From the NCBI GenBank assembly GCA_903921325.1, contig CAIXPL010000006.1, positions 1-64,000 of the forward strand: a DNA stretch of 64,000 nucleotides, read 5' to 3'. This document shows, piece after piece, positions 39,550 to 46,528 of the stretch. Every line of letters starts with the position of its first letter. Positions within the stretch are counted from its first letter, which is position 1. The position numbers and the translations under genes are program-made. Under the pieces are notes generated by a model. That model worked only from the letters and a program-made list of their open reading frames with translations. It did no database searches and was not told the origin of the DNA. The DNA is from an uncultured Pseudomonadota bacterium. GTDB lineage: Bacteria; Pseudomonadota; Gammaproteobacteria; Burkholderiales; SG8-39.

Positions 39550-39963
39550 TCAATGACTGCTGACCCAGTTTTCAACACTCAATCCGGCGTAGTTCACAAA
39601 GTCGGCTTCGTTGTTGGTAACCAGTGTCACTCCTAAAGCAACCGCATGGGATGCGATGAGTTTGTCAAGGGCATCGCGGTTGCGATCTTTGTAGGCTGCG
39701 CGGATGGGGCCGTAGGCCTTGGCAGCTTGTGCATCAAAAGGCGCAACCTTGATGTCGTCGAGCAAGCTCTCCAGTGCCGACCGGTTGGATTCCTGTGCCG
39801 CAGTGCTTGAGCAGGCGATACCAAATTCAAGCTCAGCCAAAGTCACAGCAGAAATAACAACGTCGCCCACAAAGCACTGGGCAAACCGCTCGCGCACCTC
39901 AGGCGGCTGATGCTTCATGAGGTAGATGCAGATGTTGGTGTCGAGCATGTATTTCGGATTCAT
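39550..39963 (-). CDS. vapC: VapC-type PIN-domain toxin
   Basis: VapC toxins are PIN-fold ribonucleases that cut tRNA or rRNA when released from the antitoxin. The 137-residue protein has the expected acidic residues: LDTN near the N-terminus, LAELEFG, RDALDKLIASHA and TNNEADF. It belongs to the VapC group paired with AbrB/SpoVT-type VapB. Its ATG overlaps the vapB stop (ATGA). A degraded second copy of its 3' end lies at 41528-41665. Confidence 0.93.
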   Translation of the reverse strand: MNPKYMLDTNICIYLMKHQPPEVRERFAQCFVGDVVISAVTLAELEFGIACSSTAAQESNRSALESLLDDIKVAPFDAQAAKAYGPIRAAYKDRNRDALDKLIASHAVALGVTLVTNNEADFVNYAGLSVENWVSSH

Positions 39964-40196
39964 AAAGTCTCGCGCTCGCCCTCCATGTTTTCGCCCCGGC
40001 CCTGGGCCATGAAGTCAGGTGAGAACTTGGCAAGTTTGCCCAACACATCGCCCATGCGGCGCTGGGCTGGACGGATGCGCAACTCGTCCCCTTGTCGCTC
40101 GATGACCAGATCAACGTCCCACGTGCTGTAGGCAAGTTCGGCAGGAATGCGTACGGCTTGCGAGTTGCCGTTCTTGAAAAGTTTGGTGGTGGCCAT
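39960..40196 (-). CDS. vapB: VapB-type AbrB/SpoVT-fold antitoxin
   Basis: The 78-residue antitoxin binds VapC and represses its own operon. The N-terminal swapped-hairpin motif TKLFKNGNSQAVRIPAEL is typical of AbrB/SpoVT DNA-binding domains. The C-terminal part (MGDVLGKLAKFSPDFM) should wrap VapC. I chose ATG 40196 with AAAAGG eight bases upstream. The longer frame from 40226 overlaps the operator. A promoter and a 16-base palindrome lie just upstream (40212-40253). Confidence 0.92.
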   Translation of the reverse strand: MATTKLFKNGNSQAVRIPAELAYSTWDVDLVIERQGDELRIRPAQRRMGDVLGKLAKFSPDFMAQGRGENMEGERETL

Positions 40197-40211
40197 GGCG
40201 AACCTTTTGTG

Positions 40212-40253
40212 GATGTACACGTACATCTTAATCCAGGAGGAAATGAATGTAAA
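40212..40253 (-). promoter_or_regulatory. vapBC promoter with overlapping palindromic operator
   Basis: On the minus strand TTTACA (40248-40253) and TAAGAT (40225-40230) are 17 bases apart, a good sigma-70 promoter. A perfect inverted repeat GATGTAC-AC-GTACATC (40212-40227) overlaps the -10 and start point. This is the expected position for VapBC autorepression. Confidence 0.75.
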
Positions 40254-40437
40254 GCCAAGTATCCAGTCGATCTGCGGCGCGAGTTACACCGATGTATCGA
40301 CATTTAGAAAGATGAACCGGACACCAAGTGCTTGATTTGCTTACCCAACAAAACTAAGGCGTGTTGCGATCTGGAATCTTCTGGCCCGCCAGTACAAATA
40401 CCTCCAACCTGCTCAGCAGGCATAGAGGCAGCATGAG

Positions 40438-40461
40438 GCCCCGCACCACGCGGGGCTTTTT
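40438..40461 (+). terminator. Orphan Rho-independent terminator
   Basis: The stem GCCCCGC (40438-40444) / GCGGGGC (40450-40456) with a 5-base loop is followed by five T residues. It is oriented to end plus-strand transcription, but there is no plus-strand gene just upstream. It probably belonged to a deleted gene. Confidence 0.75.
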
Positions 40462-40580
40462 GCTTTGGGCTCCTGACTGCGACCTGCCGCAGCGGATCGT
40501 ATGAGTACGCTGGAGTTCGTGCCACGTTGCCGGCGCAACTTGGAACTGCACGTCTCACCGCCCGCTGCATCTGCAACAAG

Positions 40581-40608
40581 GTTGTCCCCGCATACGCGGG
40601 GGTGCTGG
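40581..40608. repeat. Single CRISPR-repeat-like hairpin (type I-E style), no array
   Basis: The stretch GTTGTCCCCGCATACGCGGG and its continuation GGTGCTGG have the layout of a type I-E CRISPR repeat: CCCCGC, four-base loop, GCGGGG, at the right offset in a 28-base unit. I find only one copy and no cas gene. It may be a relic repeat or just a hairpin. Confidence 0.3.
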
Positions 40609-40641
40609 CCGTGCATTACGGGTACAGTCGTTAAAAAACGC

Positions 40642-40670
40642 TTGTACGGACGATGTCCGGACAATATGAT
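40642..40670 (+). promoter_or_regulatory. tacAT promoter with palindromic operator
   Basis: TTGTAC (40642-40647) and TATGAT (40665-40670) are 17 bases apart. The spacer and -35 form an inverted repeat TTGTACGGAC-GAT-GTCCGGACAA (40642-40664) with one mismatched pair. A TacA-TacT complex bound here would block RNA polymerase, giving autorepression. Confidence 0.75.
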
Positions 40671-40698
40671 GCGGCAACGAACCAAAAAAGGAGTCGCC

Positions 40699-40977
40699 AT
40701 GACCGCAGCCATTCATTCCAAATCTGAGCGCATTGATGTTCGTGCCAGCACGCCTGTGAAGCAATTACTTCAGGAAGCGGCGCGCGTGGCGCACAAAAGT
40801 GTGAGCGAGTTTCTGCTTGACGCGGGCATCATCGCGGCCAACCAGACCTTGGCTGACCGCACCCGGTTTGAACTGAGCGATGAGAAGTGGCTGGCGTTTC
40901 AGGCTGCATTGGACCAGCCCGTGAGCGCCAAGCCCAAACTCAAGAAGCTTTTGTCTGAGCCGGGGCTGCTTGGTTGA
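40699..40977 (+). CDS. tacA: DUF1778-family antitoxin (TacA-like)
   Basis: The 92-residue protein has an N-terminal ribbon-helix-helix domain (KSERIDVRASTPVKQLLQEAA), which binds the operator. The C-terminal tail, FELSDEKWLAFQAALDQP and the following basic stretch, matches the DUF1778 antitoxins that neutralise GNAT toxins. Start ATG 40699 is preceded by AAAAAAGGAG. The longer frame from 40501 runs through the promoter and is not coding. Its stop overlaps the toxin start. Confidence 0.92.
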   Translation: MTAAIHSKSERIDVRASTPVKQLLQEAARVAHKSVSEFLLDAGIIAANQTLADRTRFELSDEKWLAFQAALDQPVSAKPKLKKLLSEPGLLG

Positions 40978-41486
40978 GTTCGCAGGCTTACGAGCCTGTT
41001 CGCAAACTGGCCGGTTCGGACGCGATTGAGTCCTTCGATTGTGGCCAGAGCGCACTGAACCAGTTTTTGCAGCGCTTTGCGCTCGTCAACCAAAAATCCA
41101 ATAGTGCGCAAACCTACGTGAGCTGCCATTCGGGCTCGGTCGTTGGTTTCTACAGCTTGGCGGTTGGCAGTGTGGAGCCATCCAATGCGGCACCGCGTGT
41201 GACCAAAGGCATTCCACAACACCCCGTGCCGGTGATGATTCTGGCCCGGCTTGCCGTGGACCTTCAGCACCAAGGCGCAGGGCTTGGCAAAGCACTGCTC
41301 AAAGATGCGCTGCTGCGAACGGCACAAGCGGCGGACATTGCCGGGATTCGTGCACTGCTGGTGCATGCCAAAGACGAGCCTGCCAGGCAGTGGTATCTCA
41401 ATTGGGAGTTTGAACCCAGCCCATCCGATCCGTTCCACCTGTTCCTTTTGATGAAGGCCATCAAGGCCATAGTAGGCAAAGCCTGA
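40974..41486 (+). CDS. tacT: GNAT acetyltransferase toxin (TacT-like)
   Basis: TacT toxins acetylate the amino group of charged aminoacyl-tRNA and stop translation. The 170-residue protein begins with the family pattern SFDCGQSALNQFL. It has the acetyl-CoA-binding region ILARLAVDLQHQGAGLGKALL, where Q-G-A-G-L-G is the pyrophosphate loop. A catalytic-type tyrosine lies in ARQWYLNWEF. The start is TTG 40974, overlapping the tacA stop, usual for the pair. Target tRNA is unknown. Confidence 0.9.
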   Translation: MSSQAYEPVRKLAGSDAIESFDCGQSALNQFLQRFALVNQKSNSAQTYVSCHSGSVVGFYSLAVGSVEPSNAAPRVTKGIPQHPVPVMILARLAVDLQHQGAGLGKALLKDALLRTAQAADIAGIRALLVHAKDEPARQWYLNWEFEPSPSDPFHLFLLMKAIKAIVGKA

Positions 41487-41527
41487 GTTTGACCTGACCG
41501 TCCCCATGACAGCAATCCGACTTGAGA

Positions 41528-41665
41528 TCAGTGGTTGCTGACCCAGTTTTCAACACGCAGGTCAGAGAAATTTGCAAAGTCTGCTTCGTTGCTGGTGACC
41601 AGCGTCACCCCTAGAGCGACTGCATGCGAGGCGATGAGTTTGTCCAGCGCGTCTCGGTTGCGCTG
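41528..41665 (-). pseudogene. 3' remnant of a second vapC toxin gene
   Basis: On the minus strand this stretch encodes RNRDALDKLIASHAVALG followed by VTLVTSNEADF and a final VENWVSNH before TGA. It closely matches the last 45 or so residues of the intact VapC at 39550. The similarity stops at about 41665, where unrelated sequence begins, so the N-terminal two thirds are gone. It is a broken copy, in the same orientation as vapC and about 2 kb from it. Confidence 0.88.
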
Positions 41666-41692
41666 ACTGTGAGTGCCGACCGCTTTCGTCGC

Positions 41693-42136
41693 TTACAGCG
41701 AGGTGGGTGAGACCCCGAAATACGCTCTGACCTTCGCTAGGACCTGGCGCTCGGTCATCTTGTCTTCAGTCTGAATGGCCACTACCCGATCGCCCTGGTG
41801 CTGTTTAACGAGCCTCGCATTCAGCTCGCCCTTTGCCTCGCCAGGACCAAAGATCAGTAATTCCTTGTAATCACCGGCGGCGGTGATGACAGCGTCGTAG
41901 TAGGCGTTGAAGTCATTCGTAAGCGCGTTTTGCTGTTTGTCATCGGCGGGCACCTGATGCGCTTCATAAGATCCTTTCAGTGGCGAGTCGCCGCCGCGCT
42001 CCAGATGCCTCTCAACATTCGAGCTAATGAACTGGCTGGTTTCCGTGTCGGCGGTAAGACCGACAATTTGCGCTTTGCGATGGTCGATCCAGATCCCTGC
42101 GCTGCGCATCGTGGTATGCGTTGTGGTCTTGGTCAT
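41693..42136 (-). CDS. Small eRF1/L7Ae-fold-like protein next to PPK2
   Basis: A 147-residue protein of a common bacterial family annotated hypothetical or translational machinery protein, related to domain 3 of eRF1. Features are the start AGIWIDHRKAQIVGL and the central ELLIFGPGEAKGELNARL. A C-terminal VAIQTEDKMTERQVLAKVR with KVRAYF follows. Biochemical role is not established. Start ATG 42136 has GAGGAG about ten bases upstream. It lies 15 bases after the PPK2 gene, so the two are probably cotranscribed, suggesting a stress or translation-related role. Confidence 0.6.
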   Translation of the reverse strand: MTKTTTHTTMRSAGIWIDHRKAQIVGLTADTETSQFISSNVERHLERGGDSPLKGSYEAHQVPADDKQQNALTNDFNAYYDAVITAAGDYKELLIFGPGEAKGELNARLVKQHQGDRVVAIQTEDKMTERQVLAKVRAYFGVSPTSL

Positions 42137-42151
42137 GACGCGCAATCTCCT

Positions 42152-43042
42152 CTACTTGAGTATTTTTCGAATACTGCCCAGCTCTCGAATCCGGGCAGCG
42201 CTGGCCTTCGGGTAGGACATGTCCAGTGAGCGCAGCAGATCCAGAACCACCTCGGAGACGATCAACTGTGCGTTGGCCTTGTCGTCTGCCGGGACCACAT
42301 ACCAGGGCGAGTTGGCGGTGCTGGTCGCGCCGAGGCATTTCTCATAGGCCGCCCGGTATTGCGGCCAGCAGGCACGCTCGGTGATATCGGCAAGACTGAA
42401 CTTCCAATTTTTGTCAGGGTCATTGATACGATCTATGAAACGTTTGCGCTGCTCGCCCTTGGACAGGTGCAGAAAGAATTTGATGATCCGGGTGCCATTG
42501 CCATTGAGATGCTCTTCCAGATGGGTGATCGACTGATATCGGTCATGCCAGGTGGCGGGGCCAGGATTTTTGCCCCCAGGTACGCCCTCACTGCGCAGGA
42601 TGTCCGGATGGACTCGGGTGATCAGCACTTCTTCATAGTAGGACCGATTGAAAATGCCGATGCGGCCGCGCTCGGGAAGCTCACGGGTGGTGCGCCAGAG
42701 AAAGTCGTGCTGCAGCTCGGCGACACTCGGATGCTTGAAGCTGAATACCTGGCAACCCTGCGGATTGACTCCGGACATGACGTGCTTGATTGCCCCGTCT
42801 TTTCCTGCCGCGTCCATGCCCTGAAAAATGAGCAGCAGTGCGATTTTGTTTTCTGCATACAGCAGTTGCTGCAAGTCGCTTAACTGCGTTGCGTGCTCCT
42901 TCAGAAGCTGCGCGCATTGCTCGAGCGAGGTGTAGAGCGGCGGCTCGATGGTCGGCCACTCTTTCAGGGTAACCGTCGTCCCTTCTTTGACCTGGTATTG
43001 TTTGCAGTCGATGCTCACTGTGCGCCACGAGTGATGAGTCAT
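42152..43042 (-). CDS. ppk2: Polyphosphate kinase 2 (PPK2) family nucleotide kinase
   Basis: PPK2 enzymes use polyphosphate to phosphorylate nucleoside mono- or diphosphates. The protein of about 296 residues has the Walker A-like GMDAAGKDGAIKHVMSGVNP, the substrate motif FNRSYYEEVLITRVHP and LHLSKGEQRKRF with KNWKFSLADI, all diagnostic. The start is uncertain. I give ATG 43042 (MTHHSWRTVSIDC). Upstream in-frame starts reach 43171, but that extension looks unlike the family and no start has a clear ribosome binding site. It is the first gene of a two-gene unit with the eRF1-like gene. Confidence 0.88.
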   Translation of the reverse strand: MTHHSWRTVSIDCKQYQVKEGTTVTLKEWPTIEPPLYTSLEQCAQLLKEHATQLSDLQQLLYAENKIALLLIFQGMDAAGKDGAIKHVMSGVNPQGCQVFSFKHPSVAELQHDFLWRTTRELPERGRIGIFNRSYYEEVLITRVHPDILRSEGVPGGKNPGPATWHDRYQSITHLEEHLNGNGTRIIKFFLHLSKGEQRKRFIDRINDPDKNWKFSLADITERACWPQYRAAYEKCLGATSTANSPWYVVPADDKANAQLIVSEVVLDLLRSLDMSYPKASAARIRELGSIRKILK

Positions 43043-43158
43043 CGGCACAGGCTGACCCAAGGTCGGCATTACGGTCTGTGCGGCTGCACACGCAGACTTT
43101 GCCGTATTCGATTGCGCACTACCTGTAGTCCTCGATAGTCGCTTCCCGCCCAATCTAA

Positions 43159-43314
43159 GCTGATCGAGCACAGATCATCGTATTCAAGGTGCACGCTTGG
43201 GACGTCAATTGTCCGCAGCCTATTCCGCAGCGATTGGAGGCCGGGGAGGTCGCCAAATTGCTCGCCGAGCGTGACCGGCGGATTGCAGAGCTGGAAGCGC
43301 GGCTAAGGTTGTAG
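43159..43314 (+). pseudogene. C-terminal remnant of a PNPOx-like flavin-binding protein gene
   Basis: In frame from 43174 this encodes IIVFKVHAWDVNCPQPIPQR, then a charged helix AERDRRIAELEARLRL and TAG at 43312-43314. I recognise this as the C-terminus of pyridoxamine-5'-phosphate-oxidase-like FMN-binding proteins. A stop lies in frame at 43156-43158 and there is no start, so only the last 46 residues remain. The rest has been deleted, probably when the neighbouring PPK2 segment arrived. Confidence 0.75.
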
Positions 43315-43446
43315 TCTTCGAATGGGCAAACCGGAAGGTAGGCAAGTGCGAGTTGGTCGGACACCGAAGGTGGTTTACTGGTGATTTTGATTGTCACGGC
43401 GTCAGGCAGTCTCGCTACAATGCCCCGAACGACAAAGGATATCGAG

Positions 43447-43968
43447 ATGAATCGATCGCTATTGCGTGGATTGGGTTGTGCAGTGCTCGTCGTGGCGAGC
43501 GTGGAGTGTGCACTTGCCGATGTGACGCCCATGCCGGCAGGCGCTGGCACGTCGAGCACCAGCGCACCGAGCACCAGCGCATCGAGTACCAGCGCATCGA
43601 GTACCAGCACGAGACAGACGCCTGAGCGCTACCAGGTGGTGGTACAGGTGAGCGATGACGATCCTGCCAAATGGACGCTCGCCCTCAACAACGTAAAGAA
43701 CGTGCAAGCCATGCTGGGCGCGGCCAGTGTCGACATCGAAATCGTTGCCTATGGCCCCGGCATTGGCATGCTGCTTCAGGAGTCAGTCGCAGGACCCGGA
43801 GTAAAGCAAGCGATCGCGGGCGGTGTGCGTGTCGCCGCCTGCGAGAACACCATGAAGAGCCGTGGGCTGATCAAGGACGACATGCTGCCCCAGTTGCTCT
43901 ACGTGCCTGCCGGGGTGGTCGAATTGATGAAGCGGCAGCACGAGGGCTATGCCTATATCCGTCCCTGA
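43447..43968 (+). CDS. Exported DsrE-fold protein
   Basis: The 173-residue protein has a signal peptide (RSLLRGLGCAVLVVASVECALA). A linker of repeated STSA(P/S) units follows (about residues 34-55). The DsrE/DsrF-like domain has YQVVVQVSDDDPAKWTLAL, VDIEIVAYGPG, ACENTMKSRGL and VPAGVVELMKRQHEGYAYI. This periplasmic DsrE subfamily is widespread in proteobacteria and its function is unknown. Start ATG 43447 has AAAGGA upstream. The linker is encoded by four 15-base repeats. Confidence 0.85.
   Translation: MNRSLLRGLGCAVLVVASVECALADVTPMPAGAGTSSTSAPSTSASSTSASSTSTRQTPERYQVVVQVSDDDPAKWTLALNNVKNVQAMLGAASVDIEIVAYGPGIGMLLQESVAGPGVKQAIAGGVRVAACENTMKSRGLIKDDMLPQLLYVPAGVVELMKRQHEGYAYIRP
43552..43611. repeat. 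Four 15-base tandem repeats in the DsrE linker
   Basis: Four units of (T/C)CGAG(C/T)ACCAGCGCA occupy 43552-43566, 43567-43581, 43582-43596 and 43597-43611, the last one changed at its end. Each unit encodes five residues, STSAP or STSAS. The length being a multiple of three means copy-number change would alter linker length without breaking the frame. Confidence 0.9.
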
Positions 43969-44022
43969 ACGACTTGAGCAAGGGCAGGGTGACCGGGCCT
44001 TGAACATGATAGGCGCTTTTGC

Positions 44023-45516
44023 GTGAGCTACCTCCTCGCGCTAGACCAGGGCACGACCAGCTCGCGCAGTGTGCTCTTCGAAGCCTGCGGCTTGGTGGTG
44101 GCAATTGCGCAGCGCGAGATCAGGCAACACTATCGCTATCCGGGCTGGGTCGAACACGATCCGGTCGAGATCTGGGAAAGCCAGTTGCAGACTGCACGCC
44201 AGGTGCTTGCCACTGCGCAGGTCAGTGCCGCTCAAGTCCGCGCGATCGGCATCACCAATCAGCGTGAAACCACGCTTCTATGGGATCGTCGCACCGGCGA
44301 GCCGGTGTATCCGGCCATCGTCTGGCAGGATCGGCGCACCGAGGCGGCCTGCGAACGGTTGCGTGAGGGTGATCTGGCGGTGCAGATCGCTGAGAAGACC
44401 GGGTTACGCATCGATCCCTATTTTTCTGCAACCAAACTGCAATGGCTGCTCAATGAAGTCAGTGGCGTCCGCGCACGGGCCGAGCGCGGCGAGCTCGCCT
44501 TCGGCACGGTTGACTGCTGGCTGCTGTGGAAACTCTCAGGCGGCACTGCACACGCTACCGATGTGAGTAATGCTTCGCGCTCCATGCTGTTTGATGTTGA
44601 GCGCTCAGCGTGGGACAGCGAATTGCTCGACCGGTTTCAAATACCCGCAGCGGTCCTGCCGCAGGTGTTGCCCTCAGTGGCAGCGTTTGGGCGAACCCAG
44701 GCCGATTGGCTGGGCGGCACGATTCCGATTTGCGGCATTGCAGGCGATCAGCAAAGTGCACTATTCGGTCAAGCCTGTTTCAGTCCGGGCATGGCCAAGA
44801 ATACCTACGGCACCGGCTGCTTCATGCTGATGCATACCGGCGAGGAGCGCCATCGCTCAGACAACGGCCTGATTACCACTCGTGCCGCGCAGTCAGGGGC
44901 AACCGCCGAGTTCGCTCTGGAGGGCAGCGTGTTCATCGGCGGTGCCGTAGTGCAGTGGTTGCGCGATGGTCTGGGGCTGATTGAGCGCAGTGGCGATATT
45001 GAAGCCCTGGCGGCGAGCGTGCCTGATAGTGGCGGAGTGACGGTGGTGCCGGCCTTCACCGGGCTTGGGGCACCGTATTGGGATTTGCAGGCGCGCGGTG
45101 TCATCAGTGGCCTGACTCGCGGTACCACGCGGGCGCACCTGGCGCGTGCCGCGTTAGAGAGTATTGCGTTTCAAAGCGCAAGCGTGCTGCAGGCGATGGC
45201 GCGCGATGCGCAGGCGCGTGGCGCCGCACGGCTGCTGGAACTGCGGGTCGATGGGGGCGCGTGCGTCAATGATTTGCTCATGCAATTCCAGGCAGACCTG
45301 CTAGGCATTCCGGTGCTGCGACCGCGCGTCAGTGAAACGACTGCCCTGGGCGCGGCTTACCTGGCTGGTTTGGGTAGCGGCCTTTATGCCAGCCGCGATG
45401 AGTTGGTGAGTTTGTGGCAACTCGATCGGCGTTTCGAGCCGGCCATGCCACAGGCGCTCGCTATCGAGCGCCTGGCGCAGTGGGAACGCGCGGTGCGGCA
45501 GGCTACTGCGCGGTAA
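44023..45516 (+). CDS. glpK: Glycerol kinase
   Basis: GlpK phosphorylates glycerol to glycerol-3-phosphate with ATP. The 497-residue FGGY-family kinase has [15 protein letters not shown] at the N-terminus, [27 protein letters not shown] for glycerol binding and [20 protein letters not shown]. The second FGGY signature region [20 protein letters not shown] is present. It starts with GTG 44023. No glpF or glpD lies adjacent, so regulation is not apparent. Confidence 0.95.
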   Translation: MSYLLALDQGTTSSRSVLFEACGLVVAIAQREIRQHYRYPGWVEHDPVEIWESQLQTARQVLATAQVSAAQVRAIGITNQRETTLLWDRRTGEPVYPAIVWQDRRTEAACERLREGDLAVQIAEKTGLRIDPYFSATKLQWLLNEVSGVRARAERGELAFGTVDCWLLWKLSGGTAHATDVSNASRSMLFDVERSAWDSELLDRFQIPAAVLPQVLPSVAAFGRTQADWLGGTIPICGIAGDQQSALFGQACFSPGMAKNTYGTGCFMLMHTGEERHRSDNGLITTRAAQSGATAEFALEGSVFIGGAVVQWLRDGLGLIERSGDIEALAASVPDSGGVTVVPAFTGLGAPYWDLQARGVISGLTRGTTRAHLARAALESIAFQSASVLQAMARDAQARGAARLLELRVDGGACVNDLLMQFQADLLGIPVLRPRVSETTALGAAYLAGLGSGLYASRDELVSLWQLDRRFEPAMPQALAIERLAQWERAVRQATAR

Positions 45517-45548
45517 TAGGCGCCGTTGGCAGCACCCGGGCGCTTCTC

Positions 45549-45686
45549 TCAGGTCGCTGCCCCCTGCCGGGCGAGGTAACGCCTGCGCATCTGCTTGAGA
45601 ACAAACAAGGCGAGCAGGGCGGTGAGGACATCCATCGCGATGACCACGGAAAACACGGGCACCCAGCTACCGACGCTGTGCCAATT
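45549..45686 (-). pseudogene. C-terminal remnant of an oxalate/formate-antiporter-type MFS transporter
   Basis: On the minus strand the frame reads NWHSVGSWVPVFSVVIAMDV, then LTALLALFVLKQMRRRYLA and a stop at 45549-45551. The final membrane helix followed by a K-x-MRRR-type basic end is characteristic of OFA-family (OxlT-like) transporters. Only about 45 residues remain, immediately downstream of the SDR stop codon. The rest of the gene is absent, so it is a deletion scar. Confidence 0.65.
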
Positions 45687-45701
45687 CCCCGCGTGAGGGG
45701 T

Positions 45702-46454
45702 TCAGGTCCGCACCCACCCGCCATCAACGTAGAGCGTCTGGCCGGTGGTGAACGCGGCGTCATCACTGGTGAGAAACGAGAGGGTCCCGACCAGATCGTC
45801 GGGTACCTGAATGCGCGGAATCGCCTGATGCGCAGACACGCGCGCAAAACGTTCTTCCGAGCGCGGATTGGTGATCGTCGTCCCCACGGTGCGGGTGAGG
45901 CTCGGAGCGATTGCGTTGACCGTGATGCCATCGGCGGCCAGATCGCTCGCCAGGGCCCGGGTCAGGCCGATCACACCGCCTTTACTCGCAATGTAATGGG
46001 CGTAGCCGGTCACCGGGGTGGAAAACGTGTTCGAGGCCATATTGACGATGCGGCCCCAGTGACGCTCGCGCATGCCGGGCACAAAGGCGTGTGCGGTCAG
46101 AAACATCGAATCCAGATTGATGGCCATGACCCGGCGCCACTGCGCGAAATCGATACTGTCAAACGGCTGATTGGGGAAAATTCCCGCATTGTTGACGAGA
46201 ATGTCGCAGTGGCCGAAGCGCACTTTCACCTGCTCGGCCAGGTGCATCACTTCGTCCTCATTGGACACATCGCAGCGCACCGCGAGTCCATCGCGTCCTG
46301 CCGCGCGTACGAGCGCCAGAGTGTCACTTGCATCGTCGATATCGGCGAGCACAATATGAGCACCATCCTCGGCCAGTCGCTTCGCGTAGGCTTGACCGAT
46401 GCCGGCAGCGGCGCCGGTGATGACGGCGATGCGGTCTTTATGTCCCTTGCCCAT
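45702..46454 (-). CDS. Short-chain dehydrogenase/reductase
   Basis: A classical 250-residue SDR. The cofactor motif TGAAAGIG, the structural NNAG (ILVNNAGIFP), the serine region NMASNTFSTP and the catalytic YAHYIASKGG (Y-x-x-x-K) are all present. The aspartates after strand 2 (LADIDDASD) favour NAD over NADP. The C-terminus FTTGQTLYVDGGWVRT is standard. It acts on an unknown alcohol or ketone. In the ancestor it may have been an operon with the OFA transporter whose 3' end survives directly downstream. Confidence 0.88.
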   Translation of the reverse strand: MGKGHKDRIAVITGAAAGIGQAYAKRLAEDGAHIVLADIDDASDTLALVRAAGRDGLAVRCDVSNEDEVMHLAEQVKVRFGHCDILVNNAGIFPNQPFDSIDFAQWRRVMAINLDSMFLTAHAFVPGMRERHWGRIVNMASNTFSTPVTGYAHYIASKGGVIGLTRALASDLAADGITVNAIAPSLTRTVGTTITNPRSEERFARVSAHQAIPRIQVPDDLVGTLSFLTSDDAAFTTGQTLYVDGGWVRT

Positions 46455-46528
46455 GGCGTCTCCCTGTCGGTCTTGATTTTGTGATCATGATCACGTGGGG
46501 GCGGGTGCTTTGTCCAGCGAGTTCGAAG

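Larger units (their letters stand above)
40254..40641. other. Gene-free interval between the two toxin-antitoxin modules
   Basis: No convincing gene is present between the vapBC promoter and the tacAT promoter. The interval holds an orphan terminator (40438-40461) and a CRISPR-repeat-like hairpin (40581-40608). Together these suggest the leftovers of genes that have been lost. Confidence 0.5.

Noticed and set aside
40581-40608. A CRISPR array in the tacAT region
   Set aside because: Only one repeat-like unit is present and no spacer-repeat series or cas gene is found, so I list it only as a hairpin with a resemblance.
45503-45931. A 142-residue minus-strand frame across the SDR gene end
   Set aside because: It is out of frame with both the SDR and the OFA-transporter remnant, whose own frame gives recognisable sequence.
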